A stretch of 61,453 bases of DNA from assembly GCF_928392795.1 (NCBI RefSeq), contig NZ_CAKMTJ010000011.1:1-61453 (forward strand), in the 5' to 3' direction. The notes beneath the pieces are model-generated. The model did not search any database. It was not told the DNA's origin and saw only the letters and a program-made list of their open reading frames with translations. This DNA comes from Rothia nasimurium (GTDB lineage Bacteria > Actinomycetota > Actinomycetes > Actinomycetales > Micrococcaceae). A program made the position numbers and the translations under genes. Shown piece by piece: positions 32,622 through 41,455 of the stretch (the first letter of the stretch is position 1; every line of letters begins with the position of its first letter).

Positions 32622-33731
32622 CTATTTTTTCTTGAGCTTGGGATCAATGATGTCAAGAATTCGGTTGAGGTCATCCACCGAGGCGAACTCAATGGTCATC
32701 TTGCCCTTACGGGCTCCCAGATTAATTTTGACGTTGGTATCCAGCTTGTCTGCGAGGGCATCTGCCAGATAATCCAGTCGTTCAGAGTGATCCTGAACCT
32801 TGGTGCTCTTCTTGGTTCGCTCGGGCTCAGCCGAAGATCCTGCAGCTACGAGCTCTTCAACGGCACGCACAGACAGACCCTCATTGACGATTTTCTGGGC
32901 CAGAGTCTCAATATCAGCGGCCTTTTTCAGCCCCAGCAGGGCACGGGCATGACCCGAAGAAATGGTACCGGCAGCAACCCGGCGCTGCACCAGGGCAGGC
33001 AGCTTCAGCAGGCGGATAGTATTTGAAATCTGCGGGCGAGAACGACCGATACGCTGGGCCAACTGTTCCTGGGTGGTTCCAAACTCTTCCAAAAGCTGCT
33101 GGTAGGCGGCAGCTTCTTCTATGGGGTTAAGCTGCGACCGGTGCAGGTTCTCCAGCAGGGCATCCCGTAGCAGGTCTTCGTCCTGGGTCTCACGAATAAT
33201 CGCCGGAATAGTGGTCAGGCCCGCGCGCTGGGTAGCGCGCCAGCGACGCTCACCCATAATAAGCTCGTACTTTTCAGTGCCACTCTCCCGGCTGGGGCGC
33301 ACAACAATCGGCTGCAGTACGCCGATTTCCTTGATGGAATGCACCAGCTCCTGCATGTCGTGCTCGTCAAAGTCAGTACGGGGCTGCTTGCGATTAGGGT
33401 GAATGTCGGTGACGTTGAGGGTAGCAAAATCAGCACCGGGCACAGGTACCAAACCATCGCCTGCGGCGGCAGTCTCATCGCCAAAGAAGAAATCGACAGG
33501 ACGCCGGGAACCGGTTGCGGTGCGCAGGGCAGCTCCCATGTCTGCCCGCTTCTTCTTTGATGTTTCACGTGAAACGCTCTTCTGGGCGGGGGCAGGAGCC
33601 TCTACACCTAGATCCAAATCTAGCTGTTCACTCTCTACCGACTCGGTGCTTTTCTGCTCCACCGGGGGCTTAGCGCTCTCTGGAATGAGAGCTCCTAAGC
33701 CACGACCTAGACCGCGTTTCTTCTCTGCCAC
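32622..33731 (-). CDS. parB: Chromosome-partitioning protein ParB
   Basis: A 369-residue ParB/Spo0J protein. It binds parS, spreads as a CTP-dependent clamp and loads SMC at the origin. The N-terminal AEKKRGLGRGLGALIP tail that binds ParA is clear. The ParB/CTPase domain shows IHPNRKQPRTDFDEHDMQELVHSI and the GERRWRATQRAG motif; the helix-turn-helix is TQEQLAQRIGRSRPQISNTIRLL. I chose GTG 33731 because GGAGG lies at ideal distance; the TTG at 33749 would add six residues. A parS-like site (33561-33576) lies inside the gene. Confidence 0.97.
   Translation of the reverse strand: MAEKKRGLGRGLGALIPESAKPPVEQKSTESVESEQLDLDLGVEAPAPAQKSVSRETSKKKRADMGAALRTATGSRRPVDFFFGDETAAAGDGLVPVPGADFATLNVTDIHPNRKQPRTDFDEHDMQELVHSIKEIGVLQPIVVRPSRESGTEKYELIMGERRWRATQRAGLTTIPAIIRETQDEDLLRDALLENLHRSQLNPIEEAAAYQQLLEEFGTTQEQLAQRIGRSRPQISNTIRLLKLPALVQRRVAAGTISSGHARALLGLKKAADIETLAQKIVNEGLSVRAVEELVAAGSSAEPERTKKSTKVQDHSERLDYLADALADKLDTNVKINLGARKGKMTIEFASVDDLNRILDIIDPKLKKK
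33561..33576. promoter_or_regulatory. parS-like site 6 (inside parB)
   Basis: TGTTTCACGTGAAACG, 15 of 16 positions, encoding SVSRET in ParB. Confidence 0.88.
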
Positions 33732-33798
33732 GTTGACCTCCGTACTCAAAAGTTTTCCTCACCCAAGTCTAGTGGAGTCAGCTCCCCCGCATAGACCA

Positions 33799-33828
33799 AC
33801 GGCGCCCTGTTCAAACACAAGGCGCCGT
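33799..33828. terminator. Hairpin between parA and parB
   Basis: ACGGCGCC pairs with GGCGCCGT around a 14-base loop. There is no good U-tract on the minus strand, so it may partly limit parA-to-parB read-through or mark an mRNA end. Confidence 0.45.
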
Positions 33829-33850
33829 CATTCTTACTGAGCTTGTTCGA

Positions 33851-33893
33851 AAGGCTACGCAGGCTCACGCTCGCTGCGACCCTGCCTTGCCTT
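33851..33893. repeat. Partial copy of the structured intergenic element
   Basis: AAAGGCTACGCAGGCTCAC, then GCTCGCTG and CGACCCT, matches the right part of the element at 1430-1609 with small differences. It forms its own imperfect hairpin, AAAGGC...GCAGG with CCCTGCCTTGCCTTT. It lies between parA and parB. Confidence 0.5.
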
Positions 33894-33930
33894 TCTTTAG
33901 ATATTTATTAAAACATCGAAGAAAAGGTGT

Positions 33931-34938
33931 TTACGCTCTTTTTGCCATTTCCATGGCAGCCTTCAGGTAGGCCACGGCACCGGGTGATGCGGGGTCATAG
34001 CTCATCACGGTTTGCTGGTAGCTGGGAGCTTCAGAGATGCGCACAGAGCGGGGAATCGCGGTTTCAAGTACCTGTTCAGGGAAGTGTTCACGTACTTCGT
34101 CAGCCACCTGAGACGAGAGGTTGGTGCGACCGTCGTACATGGTGAGCAAGATAGTGCTGATGTGCAGATCAGAGTTGAGGTGCTTTTGAATCATGCCAAT
34201 ATTTTTGAGCAGCTGGCTCAGACCTTCCAGGGCATAGTACTCACACTGAATGGGAATGAGCACCTCCCGGGCAGCGCAGAAGGCATTGATGGTGAGCAGC
34301 CCTAGCGAGGGAGGGCAGTCGATAAAGATATAATCCAGACGCGGCAGTCCGGCAGCTTCTCGCGCGGCAGCATAATCAGAGACAGCGGTCTTCAAACGGG
34401 TCTCTCGAGCCACCATAGAAACCAGTTCAATCTCGGCTCCCGCAAGATCGATATTGGCCGGAGCGCACCAGAGGTTTTCGATATCGGGGCAGGGCTGCAC
34501 AATATCTGCCAGGGGCTTGTCGTCAATCAGTACATCGTAGGTAGAGGGAACCTCCACCCCGTGTTCTATGCCCAATGCGGTCGAGGCATTACCCTGGGGG
34601 TCGTTATCTATGACCAGCACGTTCATGCCCTTGAGGGCGAGCGCCGCGGCAAGGTTTACTGCGGTTGATGTTTTACCCACCCCGCCCTTCTGGTTAGAGA
34701 TGGTGAAGATGCGGGTTTCTCGGGGGCGATTGAGGGTTTCGCTGGCTAGCTCTTCGAACTGTTGCTTGGCCGAGCGAGCCTGCTGGGTGATGGGGTTATT
34801 CTGGGCGGCCGCGGCATCAGTGCGCTCCAACTTTTCGCGTGTTTCACGTGAAACATGTGAGCCTCGGTCAGGTTTGGCCAGGGCGTCCTGGGGTTCAGGT
34901 GGCAGCCCAAAATCGGGGATATTGGAGATGGTAGACAC
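33931..34938 (-). CDS. parA: Chromosome-partitioning ATPase ParA
   Basis: A 335-residue deviant Walker ATPase. ATP-bound dimers coat the nucleoid and pull ParB-parS complexes apart. About 75 non-conserved N-terminal residues precede the core RIFTISNQKGGVGKTSTAVN (Walker A at about 84-91), then LVIDNDPQGNASTALG and FIDCPPSLGLLTINAF. A perfect parS site (34840-34855) lies in the N-terminal extension, encoding HVSRET. It is upstream of parB on the same strand. Confidence 0.97.
   Translation of the reverse strand: MSTISNIPDFGLPPEPQDALAKPDRGSHVSRETREKLERTDAAAAQNNPITQQARSAKQQFEELASETLNRPRETRIFTISNQKGGVGKTSTAVNLAAALALKGMNVLVIDNDPQGNASTALGIEHGVEVPSTYDVLIDDKPLADIVQPCPDIENLWCAPANIDLAGAEIELVSMVARETRLKTAVSDYAAAREAAGLPRLDYIFIDCPPSLGLLTINAFCAAREVLIPIQCEYYALEGLSQLLKNIGMIQKHLNSDLHISTILLTMYDGRTNLSSQVADEVREHFPEQVLETAIPRSVRISEAPSYQQTVMSYDPASPGAVAYLKAAMEMAKRA
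34840..34855. promoter_or_regulatory. parS site 7 (perfect, inside parA)
   Basis: TGTTTCACGTGAAACA, a perfect 16-base palindrome within the variable N-terminal region of parA. Confidence 0.93.
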
Positions 34939-35059
34939 CGGCTATGCTCCCTCGGTAGGTGTGGTGGTCTCGCTTATCTAAGGTTACCCGCTCTCCCCCA
35001 CCTCTCGAAATATCGAAAAATAAACACCATAATTAAGTTGTTTTACAGATAAAAAACCG

Positions 35060-35075
35060 TGTTTCACGTGAAACA
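35060..35075. promoter_or_regulatory. parS site 8 (perfect)
   Basis: TGTTTCACGTGAAACA, a perfect palindrome in the parA/GNAT divergent gap, about 4 kb from oriC and the closest of the eight. Confidence 0.93.
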
Positions 35076-35102
35076 CTTTGTACACCCCTATAATCACTGA
35101 CC

Positions 35103-35624
35103 ATGATCACCATTCGCAGAGCCCTCCCCCACGACGCCCAGACCCTGGCTGCCCTGTCTGCCACCACCTATGCGCAGACCTTCAACTACTACCCGCCCGA
35201 AGACCTAGAGTATTACCTCTCCACCACCTACACCGCCGAAAACTATCTCGCCTATCTCACAGACCCCCGCACCGCCATCTGGCTGGCAGAAGATACGGAC
35301 GCCGGCACCCCACTGGGCTACGTCATGGCAGGCCCTGCTGGCCTCCCCCACCCTGATTGCAGCGACCAGGACGGTGAACTCAAACGCCTCTACGTCTTAG
35401 CGGACCAGCAGGGCTCAGGGCTGGGCACCAGCCTGCTAGAGACAGCCCTGGAGTGGCTGGAGCGCGAGTACCCCTATCGCTCCCTCTGGCTGGGGGTCTG
35501 GTCTGAAAACTACGGCGCACAGCGCCTCTACAGCCGCTACGGCTTTGCGCGCGTTGGTGACTACTACTTCACGGTCGGCTCCACTCAAGACTACGAGTTC
35601 ATTTTCAGAAGAGACCCCCGATAG
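35103..35624 (+). CDS. GNAT-family N-acetyltransferase
   Basis: A 173-residue acetyl-CoA-dependent acetyltransferase: ITIRRALPHDAQTLAALSATTYAQTF at the start, LGYVMAGPAG, then ELKRLYVLADQQGSGLGTSLLE (the acetyl-CoA-binding Q-x-x-G-x-G/A pattern) and the LGVWSENYGAQRLYSRYGFARVG end. The substrate is unknown; amine or protein N-termini are typical. It is the only plus-strand gene between trxA and dnaA. Confidence 0.9.
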   Translation: MITIRRALPHDAQTLAALSATTYAQTFNYYPPEDLEYYLSTTYTAENYLAYLTDPRTAIWLAEDTDAGTPLGYVMAGPAGLPHPDCSDQDGELKRLYVLADQQGSGLGTSLLETALEWLEREYPYRSLWLGVWSENYGAQRLYSRYGFARVGDYYFTVGSTQDYEFIFRRDPR

Positions 35625-35637
35625 ATTCCACATAAAA

Positions 35638-35669
35638 AGCCCGGCTTCCCTCTACAGGGAAGCCGGGCT
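35638..35669. terminator. Bidirectional terminator between GNAT and rsmG
   Basis: AGCCCGGCTTCCCT pairs with AGGGAAGCCGGGCT (14-bp stem, loop of four) and is preceded by AAAAA on the plus strand, giving a U-run for rsmG transcripts. Confidence 0.85.
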
Positions 35670-35689
35670 GTGCCGTCCTGGTCTAAAGC

Positions 35690-36340
35690 CTAGAGGCTTA
35701 CTCGAACCACGGTGGTGGGCTCTTCGAGCAGGGTCTCGCCAGCGACCAGAATTTCGGTCTCGCGAGCGCCGTACTTATTGAGCTTCTTCTTAGCCTTGGT
35801 GATTTCGTCAGCCGCGCTACGGCCCTTGAGGGCCAGTAGCTGGCCAGTGCCGCGCAGAATCGGCAGGGTGATGTCCAGCAGGCCAACGAGGGCTGAGACG
35901 GCACGGGCGGTCACGTAGTCAGCGTCAACCTGACCTACGGCCTGCTCAGCGCGCGAGCGCAGAATATCGACGTTATCGAGCCCGAGGTCGTCCACAACCT
36001 CGGTTAGCCAGATGACGCGGCGCTCCAGGGGCTCGATGAGGGTCAGTTTGAGGTCGGGGCGGGCAATGGCCAGGCAGAGGCCGGGAAGGCCCGCTCCTGA
36101 GCCCACGTCGGCGACGCGGGCGCCGTCCTCGATGAACTCCTCAACCACGGCGCAGTTGAGCACGTGGCGCTCCCAGAGGCGGGGAACCTCGCGGGGGCCG
36201 ATGAGGCCGCGTTCGATGCCGCTGGTAGCCAGGTGCTCCACGTAGCGCTCTGCCAAAGGCAGGCGGTCACCGAAGATCTGGTCGGCAGCTACCAGGGTAG
36301 GGCCAGCCAGTTCGGGAAGGTCGGTGGTTGCTTCGCTCAT
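35690..36340 (-). CDS. rsmG: 16S rRNA (guanine527-N7)-methyltransferase RsmG
   Basis: A 216-residue SAM-dependent methyltransferase modifying G527 in 16S rRNA. The motif RVADVGSGAGLPGLCLAIA binds SAM; LPLAERYVEHLATSGIERGLIGPREVPRLWERHVLN and the QVDADYVTARAVSAL segment are typical of RsmG (GidB). Its position after jag and before parA is conserved in actinobacteria. The start overlaps the jag-rsmG gap of three bases. Confidence 0.95.
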   Translation of the reverse strand: MSEATTDLPELAGPTLVAADQIFGDRLPLAERYVEHLATSGIERGLIGPREVPRLWERHVLNCAVVEEFIEDGARVADVGSGAGLPGLCLAIARPDLKLTLIEPLERRVIWLTEVVDDLGLDNVDILRSRAEQAVGQVDADYVTARAVSALVGLLDITLPILRGTGQLLALKGRSAADEITKAKKKLNKYGARETEILVAGETLLEEPTTVVRVSL

Positions 36341-36343
36341 GGT

Positions 36344-36874
36344 TTAGTCCTCCGCCGGCATGATGACGATGTGACGGTCGGGGCCAGCGCCTTCTGACTC
36401 TGAGTAGAGGCCGTGGGCTGCCACGATGTCGTGCACGAGCTTACGCTCGTAGGAGCCCAGGGGCTCCAGGTGCACCTCGTCGCCGGTTTCTTTGACGCGG
36501 GCAATGGCGGTCTCTGCCATGTCAACGAGGGCCTTCTGACGGCCGGCACGGTGCTCAGCGATGTCCAGAATCAGGCGGGTGCGCTGGCCGGTGGCAGCGA
36601 GCACCGAGAGGCGCACGAGCTCCTGCAGGGCATCCAGCACTTCGCCGTCCTCGCCCACGAGGGCGGCAAGCTCGGTGTTGTTGCCGTCCTCGGTGACGAC
36701 CGAGAGGTAGGTGCGGCCGTTGCGCACCTCAATGTCGATGTCGCCGTCGATGTCTGCGATGTCGAGAAGTTCTTCGAGGTAGTCGGCGGCGATGTCGCCT
36801 TCGTCCTCAAAGCCCTGCTCTGCGGCGTCTTCAAGGACGCTGTCTGCGGCGGTTTCTTCGTAGGCTTCAGTCAT
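36344..36874 (-). CDS. jag: Jag/KhpB-like RNA-binding protein (KH and R3H domains)
   Basis: A 176-residue protein linked to membrane protein insertion and cell-wall growth. After an acidic N-terminus comes a KH-like part (DIDIEVRNGRTYLSVVTEDGNNTELAALVGEDGEVLDAL) and an R3H domain near the end (ERKLVHDIVAAHGLYSESEGAGPDRHIVIMP). It is located between yidC and rsmG, as usual. AGGAGG precedes the ATG. Confidence 0.93.
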   Translation of the reverse strand: MTEAYEETAADSVLEDAAEQGFEDEGDIAADYLEELLDIADIDGDIDIEVRNGRTYLSVVTEDGNNTELAALVGEDGEVLDALQELVRLSVLAATGQRTRLILDIAEHRAGRQKALVDMAETAIARVKETGDEVHLEPLGSYERKLVHDIVAAHGLYSESEGAGPDRHIVIMPAED

Positions 36875-36895
36875 GGGTTCCTCCTGTAGCTGCCG

Positions 36896-37867
36896 CTATT
36901 TCTTCTTGTTCTGCTGCTTTTGGCGCTTCTTGCTCATGGGCTGCTGACGCTGGCCGCGGTTGGCACGCTCACGCTGGGCTTCGAGCTCAGCTTCGTGCTG
37001 CTCCTTGGTCTTACCAACGGGGGGCAGGCCCTTGGCGGCGCGGCGCTCGTTGAGCTCACGCTCGGCCTGAGAGCCGGGGGTGGGGTTGTTCTTGATGACC
37101 CAGTACTGCTGGCCCAGTGACCAGAAGTTGGAGACGGTCCAGTAGACGAGCACGCCCAGGGGGAAGTTGATACCCGAGATGGCGAAGACCAGGGGCAGCA
37201 CGTAGAGCATAATCTGCTGCTGGCGGTACATGGGGGACTGCTTGGCGGCGTCCGACATGTTCTTCACCGAGAGCTGCTTGGTGATGTAGAACTGGGTGGC
37301 GCTCATGAGCACGACCATGATGGCGGCGATGATGATGGTCGCTGCGTGGTTACCGTCGCCGGGGCGCATCATAGTGGAGAAGAGGGGGGCGCCGAAGATG
37401 TAGGCGTCGTTGAACTGCTCAACCTTGTCGTTGGAGAGCATCAAGATGCTCTCGTTGTTGGCAGCTGCGCTGGGTACGCCGTTGAGCACCTGGAAGAGGC
37501 CGAAGAAGATGGGCATCTGCACCAGGATGGGCATGCAGGAGGCCAGGGGGTTGGAGCCGGTCTTGCGGTAGAGTTCCATCTGCTCCTGAGCCATGGCCTG
37601 GCGGGAGAGCTGGTCGGTCTTGCCCTTGTACTTGGCCTGGAGCTTGGCCAGTTCAGGCTGCAGCTCCTGCATACCGCGCATGGCCTTGATTTGCTTCATG
37701 AAGAGCGGGATGGTGAGGGTTCGCATGACCAGGGTCAGGCCGATGATGGCCAGCACCCAGGTGACGCCGGACGCGGGGTCCATGCCGATGGCGGTGAAGA
37801 GTTCGTGGAATGCCCAGAGAATCGCCGAAACGATCCATTTGAAGGGCCAGAGAATGATGTCGAACAT
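36896..37867 (-). CDS. yidC: Membrane protein insertase YidC
   Basis: A 323-residue Oxa1/YidC insertase that places membrane proteins in the lipid bilayer, alone or with SecYEG. It has five hydrophobic segments, the positively charged cytoplasmic loop after the first helix pair (MKQIKAMRGMQELQPELAKLQAKYK), CMPILVQMPIFFGLFQVLNG, and a Lys/Arg-rich tail that may contact ribosomes. No lipobox is seen. GGGAGAG precedes the ATG. Confidence 0.96.
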   Translation of the reverse strand: MFDIILWPFKWIVSAILWAFHELFTAIGMDPASGVTWVLAIIGLTLVMRTLTIPLFMKQIKAMRGMQELQPELAKLQAKYKGKTDQLSRQAMAQEQMELYRKTGSNPLASCMPILVQMPIFFGLFQVLNGVPSAAANNESILMLSNDKVEQFNDAYIFGAPLFSTMMRPGDGNHAATIIIAAIMVVLMSATQFYITKQLSVKNMSDAAKQSPMYRQQQIMLYVLPLVFAISGINFPLGVLVYWTVSNFWSLGQQYWVIKNNPTPGSQAERELNERRAAKGLPPVGKTKEQHEAELEAQRERANRGQRQQPMSKKRQKQQNKKK

Positions 37868-37925
37868 AGTTCTCTCCCTGGCTCGGGTATGTGAGCCGGT
37901 TGTGGTGGACTGCAGCCAGTGCCTG

Positions 37926-38330
37926 TTAGTGGTTCAGGTGCTGGTGCGGGTGGTTTAGAAGTATTATTTTGGGTTCGGTGCCGGGGGCGAAGGTGCGCCG
38001 TCCGGGTGGAACCGGGTCGAGGCCTCCGGTGGCCCAGGGGTGGCAGCGCAGTAGACGGCGGACGGTCAGTGAGAGCCCGCGTATGGCGCCGTGGGTGGTG
38101 AGTGCTTCGAGCCCGTAGGCTGAGCAGCTCGGATAGTACCGGCAGACGTTGCCGTAGAGCGGCGAGACGATGGCGCGGTAGACCTTGATGAAAGCGATGA
38201 GGACGTTCTGGGGCAGGGTGATAGCTGCCTGAACGAGGGTGGTGGGTACGACGAACTCGTGGGGGGCCTTATCGAGTAGGACGTCTTCGTCCGCGGGGGC
38301 CCCGCTGGGGTGCTGGTGGGAGGTGCCCAT
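37926..38330 (-). CDS. yidD: Membrane protein insertion efficiency factor YidD
   Basis: A 134-residue YidD: IAFIKVYRAIVSPLYGNVCR followed by the YYPSCSAYGLEAL cysteine motif and RLLRCHPWATGGLDPVP. The family helps YidC. About 45 N-terminal residues are longer than in most relatives, but a GAGGAAC ribosome site four bases after the rnpA stop supports the given start. Terminal residues are His/Asn-rich. Confidence 0.93.
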   Translation of the reverse strand: MGTSHQHPSGAPADEDVLLDKAPHEFVVPTTLVQAAITLPQNVLIAFIKVYRAIVSPLYGNVCRYYPSCSAYGLEALTTHGAIRGLSLTVRRLLRCHPWATGGLDPVPPGRRTFAPGTEPKIILLNHPHQHLNH

Positions 38331-38333
38331 GGG

Positions 38334-38696
38334 TTAGAGTTCCTCTCGGGCGGTGGCACCGAGTTTTTTAAGGGTGGTGGCCAGCGCGCTGGTCAGGTCT
38401 GTTTCGAGGTCGGTGTAGGTGGCGGACGCTGCCGGCGGCAGGGCGCGCACAACCACCCGGTAGCCGATGGGGTTTTCGGCGACGAAGGGGGCGATGATCT
38501 CACGGAGGCGCCGCTTGGTTTTATTGCGGGTAACGGCGTTACCGACGGCCTTGGAGACGATGAAACCGATGATGGTTGGTTCTTCGCCTGTTTTGGCTGT
38601 ATATAGAACTAAGTTCCGACGCCCTGAGCGGGCGCCGGAACGTGTAGTTGCTGAGAATTGAGCCGAAGCTCGCATCCGGTGCTGTTGTGCCAGCAC
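38334..38696 (-). CDS. rnpA: Ribonuclease P protein component
   Basis: A 120-residue protein subunit of RNase P, which trims the 5' leader of tRNA precursors. MLAQQHRMRASAQFS at the start, RRNLVLYTA, IGFIVSKAVGNAV and the RNA-binding RNKTKRRLREI motif are present. It starts with GTG after AAAGGAG. It lies between rpmH and yidD as in most bacteria. Confidence 0.96.
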   Translation of the reverse strand: MLAQQHRMRASAQFSATTRSGARSGRRNLVLYTAKTGEEPTIIGFIVSKAVGNAVTRNKTKRRLREIIAPFVAENPIGYRVVVRALPPAASATYTDLETDLTSALATTLKKLGATAREEL

Positions 38697-38791
38697 GTAG
38701 TCTCCTTTGTCTTTTCGGTCGTCTCTCGGCGGGCTGCGTGATCACGCTGGCCTGCACAAGGGGCTAGGCCGAGGCGAGGAGATGTGAAGCC

Positions 38792-38929
38792 TTATGCTGA
38801 GAGGCTTGCGCGGCCCTTTGAACGACGGTTCGCGAGGATGGCGCGGCCTGCACGGGTGCGCATGCGAAGACGGAAGCCGTGCTTCTTGGCGCGGCGGCGG
38901 TTATTCGGCTGGAAAGTCCGCTTGCTCAT
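38792..38929 (-). CDS. rpmH: 50S ribosomal protein bL34
   Basis: A 45-residue basic protein, [20 protein letters not shown] continuing with [20 protein letters not shown], the classic bL34. It is the gene adjoining oriC and leads the rpmH-rnpA-yidD-yidC-jag-rsmG series on the minus strand. Confidence 0.97.
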   Translation of the reverse strand: MSKRTFQPNNRRRAKKHGFRLRMRTRAGRAILANRRSKGRASLSA

Positions 38930-39413
38930 TTGGTTACTCCAAAAATGGTTGGTACGGGGGCCAACCTTTCAACAGTTCTTCGAACAGGTTGACGCTTCTT
39001 GCTCGTGTGTTAGCTCCGCCGCGTAAGGGGCGGATATCAGGCCTTAGATATAGGCATAGTCCTAGCACACTTTGACTAAACAACTCTAGAAGAGGTTGCG
39101 ATATAAGGTCAAGCCCGCTAGGGGTAGGTCTTTAATCACAGGTAGGTGGGAGAGTTTGCCCACACCTGTGGATAGCTTGCGAGCGCGCTCGCCCTAGCGA
39201 GAGTTATCCACAGGCGCACCGGGGAAAGTTGTAAGTTACAAAAACTGCGGTTTTGAGCTAGCGGTGCGCGGTTTAATCACATACTGTAAACAGGTACTCC
39301 CCTCGTTAAATCACAAGTTTTCCACCCTGTGGATAACATGGTGATAAATCGGTGGGCCCTGCGGCTAAGCTGTGGGTAAGTTTTTTGCGTGACCTGAGAT
39401 TAAAGGAGAGCCA
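38930..39413. other. oriC: oriC region upstream of dnaA
   Basis: AT-richer DNA between rpmH and dnaA with DnaA boxes: TTATCCACA at 39204-39212 and TGTGGATAA at 39328-39336 (perfect), TGTGGATAG at 39167-39175 and TGTGGGTAA at 39371-39379 (one mismatch). Their position and the strand switch of genes make this the likely replication origin together with the dnaA-dnaN gap. It also holds the dnaA and rpmH promoters. Confidence 0.85.
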
Positions 39414-40997
39414 GTGGGCGATTATATGGACCCGGAGCTTCAGAAGAAGTGGATGCACCTGGTAACCCTGTTGCGGGCAGATACTTCGGTGGCTCAGCGT
39501 CACCGTGCGCATATTGGCCTGGCTCAGCCTCACGCTTTTATGGGTAATGTGCTGCTGATTGCGGTGCCGAGCGAGTTTACCCGCGATATTTTTCAGCACG
39601 AGCTGAAGGAGACCCTGCAGGAGGCTATTACCGCGACCTTTGGCCAGGGGGTGACCGAGGCTTTCATTATTGATACCAGCCTCGAGAATTCTCCTGAGAA
39701 GGTGTCGCTGCCCGCAACCGAGCGTCCTGCTGCTCCGTCTTTCCCGGTGTCCGTTGAGCGGGATCCGGCTTCCCACACCGGTTTCGACGAAGCTGCCCAC
39801 CAGCGTCCGGACGCCGCTCCTGCCTTTGGGCAGGCACCGGCGGCTACCGAATTTGCCCAGGTCAACCACGAGGTGGAGCCTCTTGAAGAGCCTGTTGAGG
39901 CAGGCGAGCTGGTCGAGGCACCCGCGGAGACGGGGGAGGCAAAGACCTGGGACTCCACCGCGCGCCTGAACCCCAAGTACACCTTCGACAGCTTTGTGAT
40001 TGGCCAGTCCAACCGTTTTGCCCACGCAGCCGCCTTCGCGGTGTCCGAAACCCCGGCGTCTGCCTACAATCCCCTCTTTATCTACGGCGGCTCGGGTCTG
40101 GGTAAGACCCACCTGCTGCACGCCATTGGCCACTATGCTAAGAGCCTCTACCCCGGTTTGCGGGTGCGCTACGTGAATTCTGAGGAGTTCACCAACGATT
40201 TCATCAACTCTATTCGCGATAACAACGGCATTACTTTCAAGCAGATTTACCGCAATGTCGACATGCTCCTGATCGACGACATTCAGTTCCTGGCTGGGAA
40301 AGACAGTACCCAGGAAGAGTTCTTCCATACCTTCAACGCCCTGCACAACCACCAGAAGCAGGTGGTCATTACCTCTGACCTGCCGCCCAAGCAGCTGACC
40401 GGTTTTGCCGAGCGTATGCGCTCGCGTTTTGAGTGGGGTCTGATTACCGATGTGCAGCCGCCGGAGCTCGAAACCCGTATCGCGATTCTGAGTAAGAAGG
40501 CTCAGAACGAGGGTCTTGATGTGCCCGATGACGTGATGGAATACATTGCCTCGCACATCTCCACCAATATTCGTGAGCTGGAGGGCGCACTGATTCGTGT
40601 GACCGCTTTTGCCTCCTTGCAGGGGCAGCCGGTGGATATGCAGCTGGCGGAGCAGGTGCTCAAGGATCTGCTGCTAGACGACGGCGCCCAGGAGATTACG
40701 GCATCGCAGGTGTTGCAGGCGACGGCAGAGTACTTTGACGTGACGATTGATGATCTGCGGTCAAAGTCCCGTAGCCGGACTCTGGTGAACGCTCGTCAGA
40801 TTGCCATGTATCTGCTGCGAGAGCTTACCGATATGTCGCTGCCCCGTATCGGCCAGGAGCTGGGCGACCGTGACCATACCACCGTGATGTACGCAGATCG
40901 CAAGATTCGTAACCTCATGGCGGAGCGTCGACCTATCTTTAACCAGGTCACAGAGCTTACCAACCGTATTAAGCAGGGGTCACGCGACGCATCCTAA
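39414..40997 (+). CDS. dnaA: Chromosomal replication initiator DnaA
   Basis: A 527-residue initiator that binds DnaA boxes and melts oriC. Domain I is residues 1-90, a long acidic Pro/Ala-rich domain II is about 90-185, and the AAA domain has YGGSGLGKTHLL (Walker A near 223-231) and MLLIDDIQFLAGK (Walker B). The C-terminal helix-turn-helix carries the signature GDRDHTTVMYADRKI. It starts with GTG at 39414 after AAAGGAGAG. A 416-codon frame on the opposite strand is a shadow. Confidence 0.98.
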   Translation: MGDYMDPELQKKWMHLVTLLRADTSVAQRHRAHIGLAQPHAFMGNVLLIAVPSEFTRDIFQHELKETLQEAITATFGQGVTEAFIIDTSLENSPEKVSLPATERPAAPSFPVSVERDPASHTGFDEAAHQRPDAAPAFGQAPAATEFAQVNHEVEPLEEPVEAGELVEAPAETGEAKTWDSTARLNPKYTFDSFVIGQSNRFAHAAAFAVSETPASAYNPLFIYGGSGLGKTHLLHAIGHYAKSLYPGLRVRYVNSEEFTNDFINSIRDNNGITFKQIYRNVDMLLIDDIQFLAGKDSTQEEFFHTFNALHNHQKQVVITSDLPPKQLTGFAERMRSRFEWGLITDVQPPELETRIAILSKKAQNEGLDVPDDVMEYIASHISTNIRELEGALIRVTAFASLQGQPVDMQLAEQVLKDLLLDDGAQEITASQVLQATAEYFDVTIDDLRSKSRSRTLVNARQIAMYLLRELTDMSLPRIGQELGDRDHTTVMYADRKIRNLMAERRPIFNQVTELTNRIKQGSRDAS

Positions 40998-41455
40998 CCC
41001 TAAAAGGCCTAGTCACAGGGTTGTGGGTAACTTTGAGATTTAAGGGGTTTTAATGTGGATGTTAAGTGCATGAATATGCAAAGCCTGTGCAGTTCAGTGA
41101 ATGCATAAATATCCATCCACTATTCATTCACAGTGGAGACGGGTTTTCTGCACAGGCACCCCACAAGCACTTGGTTGAGATTCCGGGCTCAAACGGGGTT
41201 TTCCACAGTTTTCACAAGGGTTATTAACACTACGATTCTTAAAGAAAAAACGTCAAATAACAAAAATCTGTGCTTGTGCTGCCGGGTGGGGTTGGGCTCT
41301 TGTAATTACAGATTTTCGTGAGGGCTCTTTGGTTCAGGGTCACGGCTTGTAATTACAGAAAAACAGCTTTAGTGCCAAGGTAGTCCGGTAGACTGGACAC
41401 CTGAACTGTGCCCGTTTAAGGGCTTCTCATGTTTAAAGCTTTGGAAGGTGCTCCA
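40998..41455. other. dnaA-dnaN intergenic region
   Basis: About 460 bases with DnaA-box-like sequences (TGTGGGTAA at 41022-41030, TTTTCCACA at 41199-41207) and two copies of the palindrome TGTAATTACA at 41301-41310 and 41348-41357. The same palindrome occurs at 60289-60298 beside another DnaA-box cluster. The dnaN promoter probably includes TAGACT near 41391. I consider this part of the origin region. Confidence 0.6.

Noticed and set aside
39306..40556. A 416-codon open frame on the minus strand
   Set aside because: It lies fully antisense to dnaA and has no ribosome site or recognisable domain; high-GC codon use leaves such frames open.
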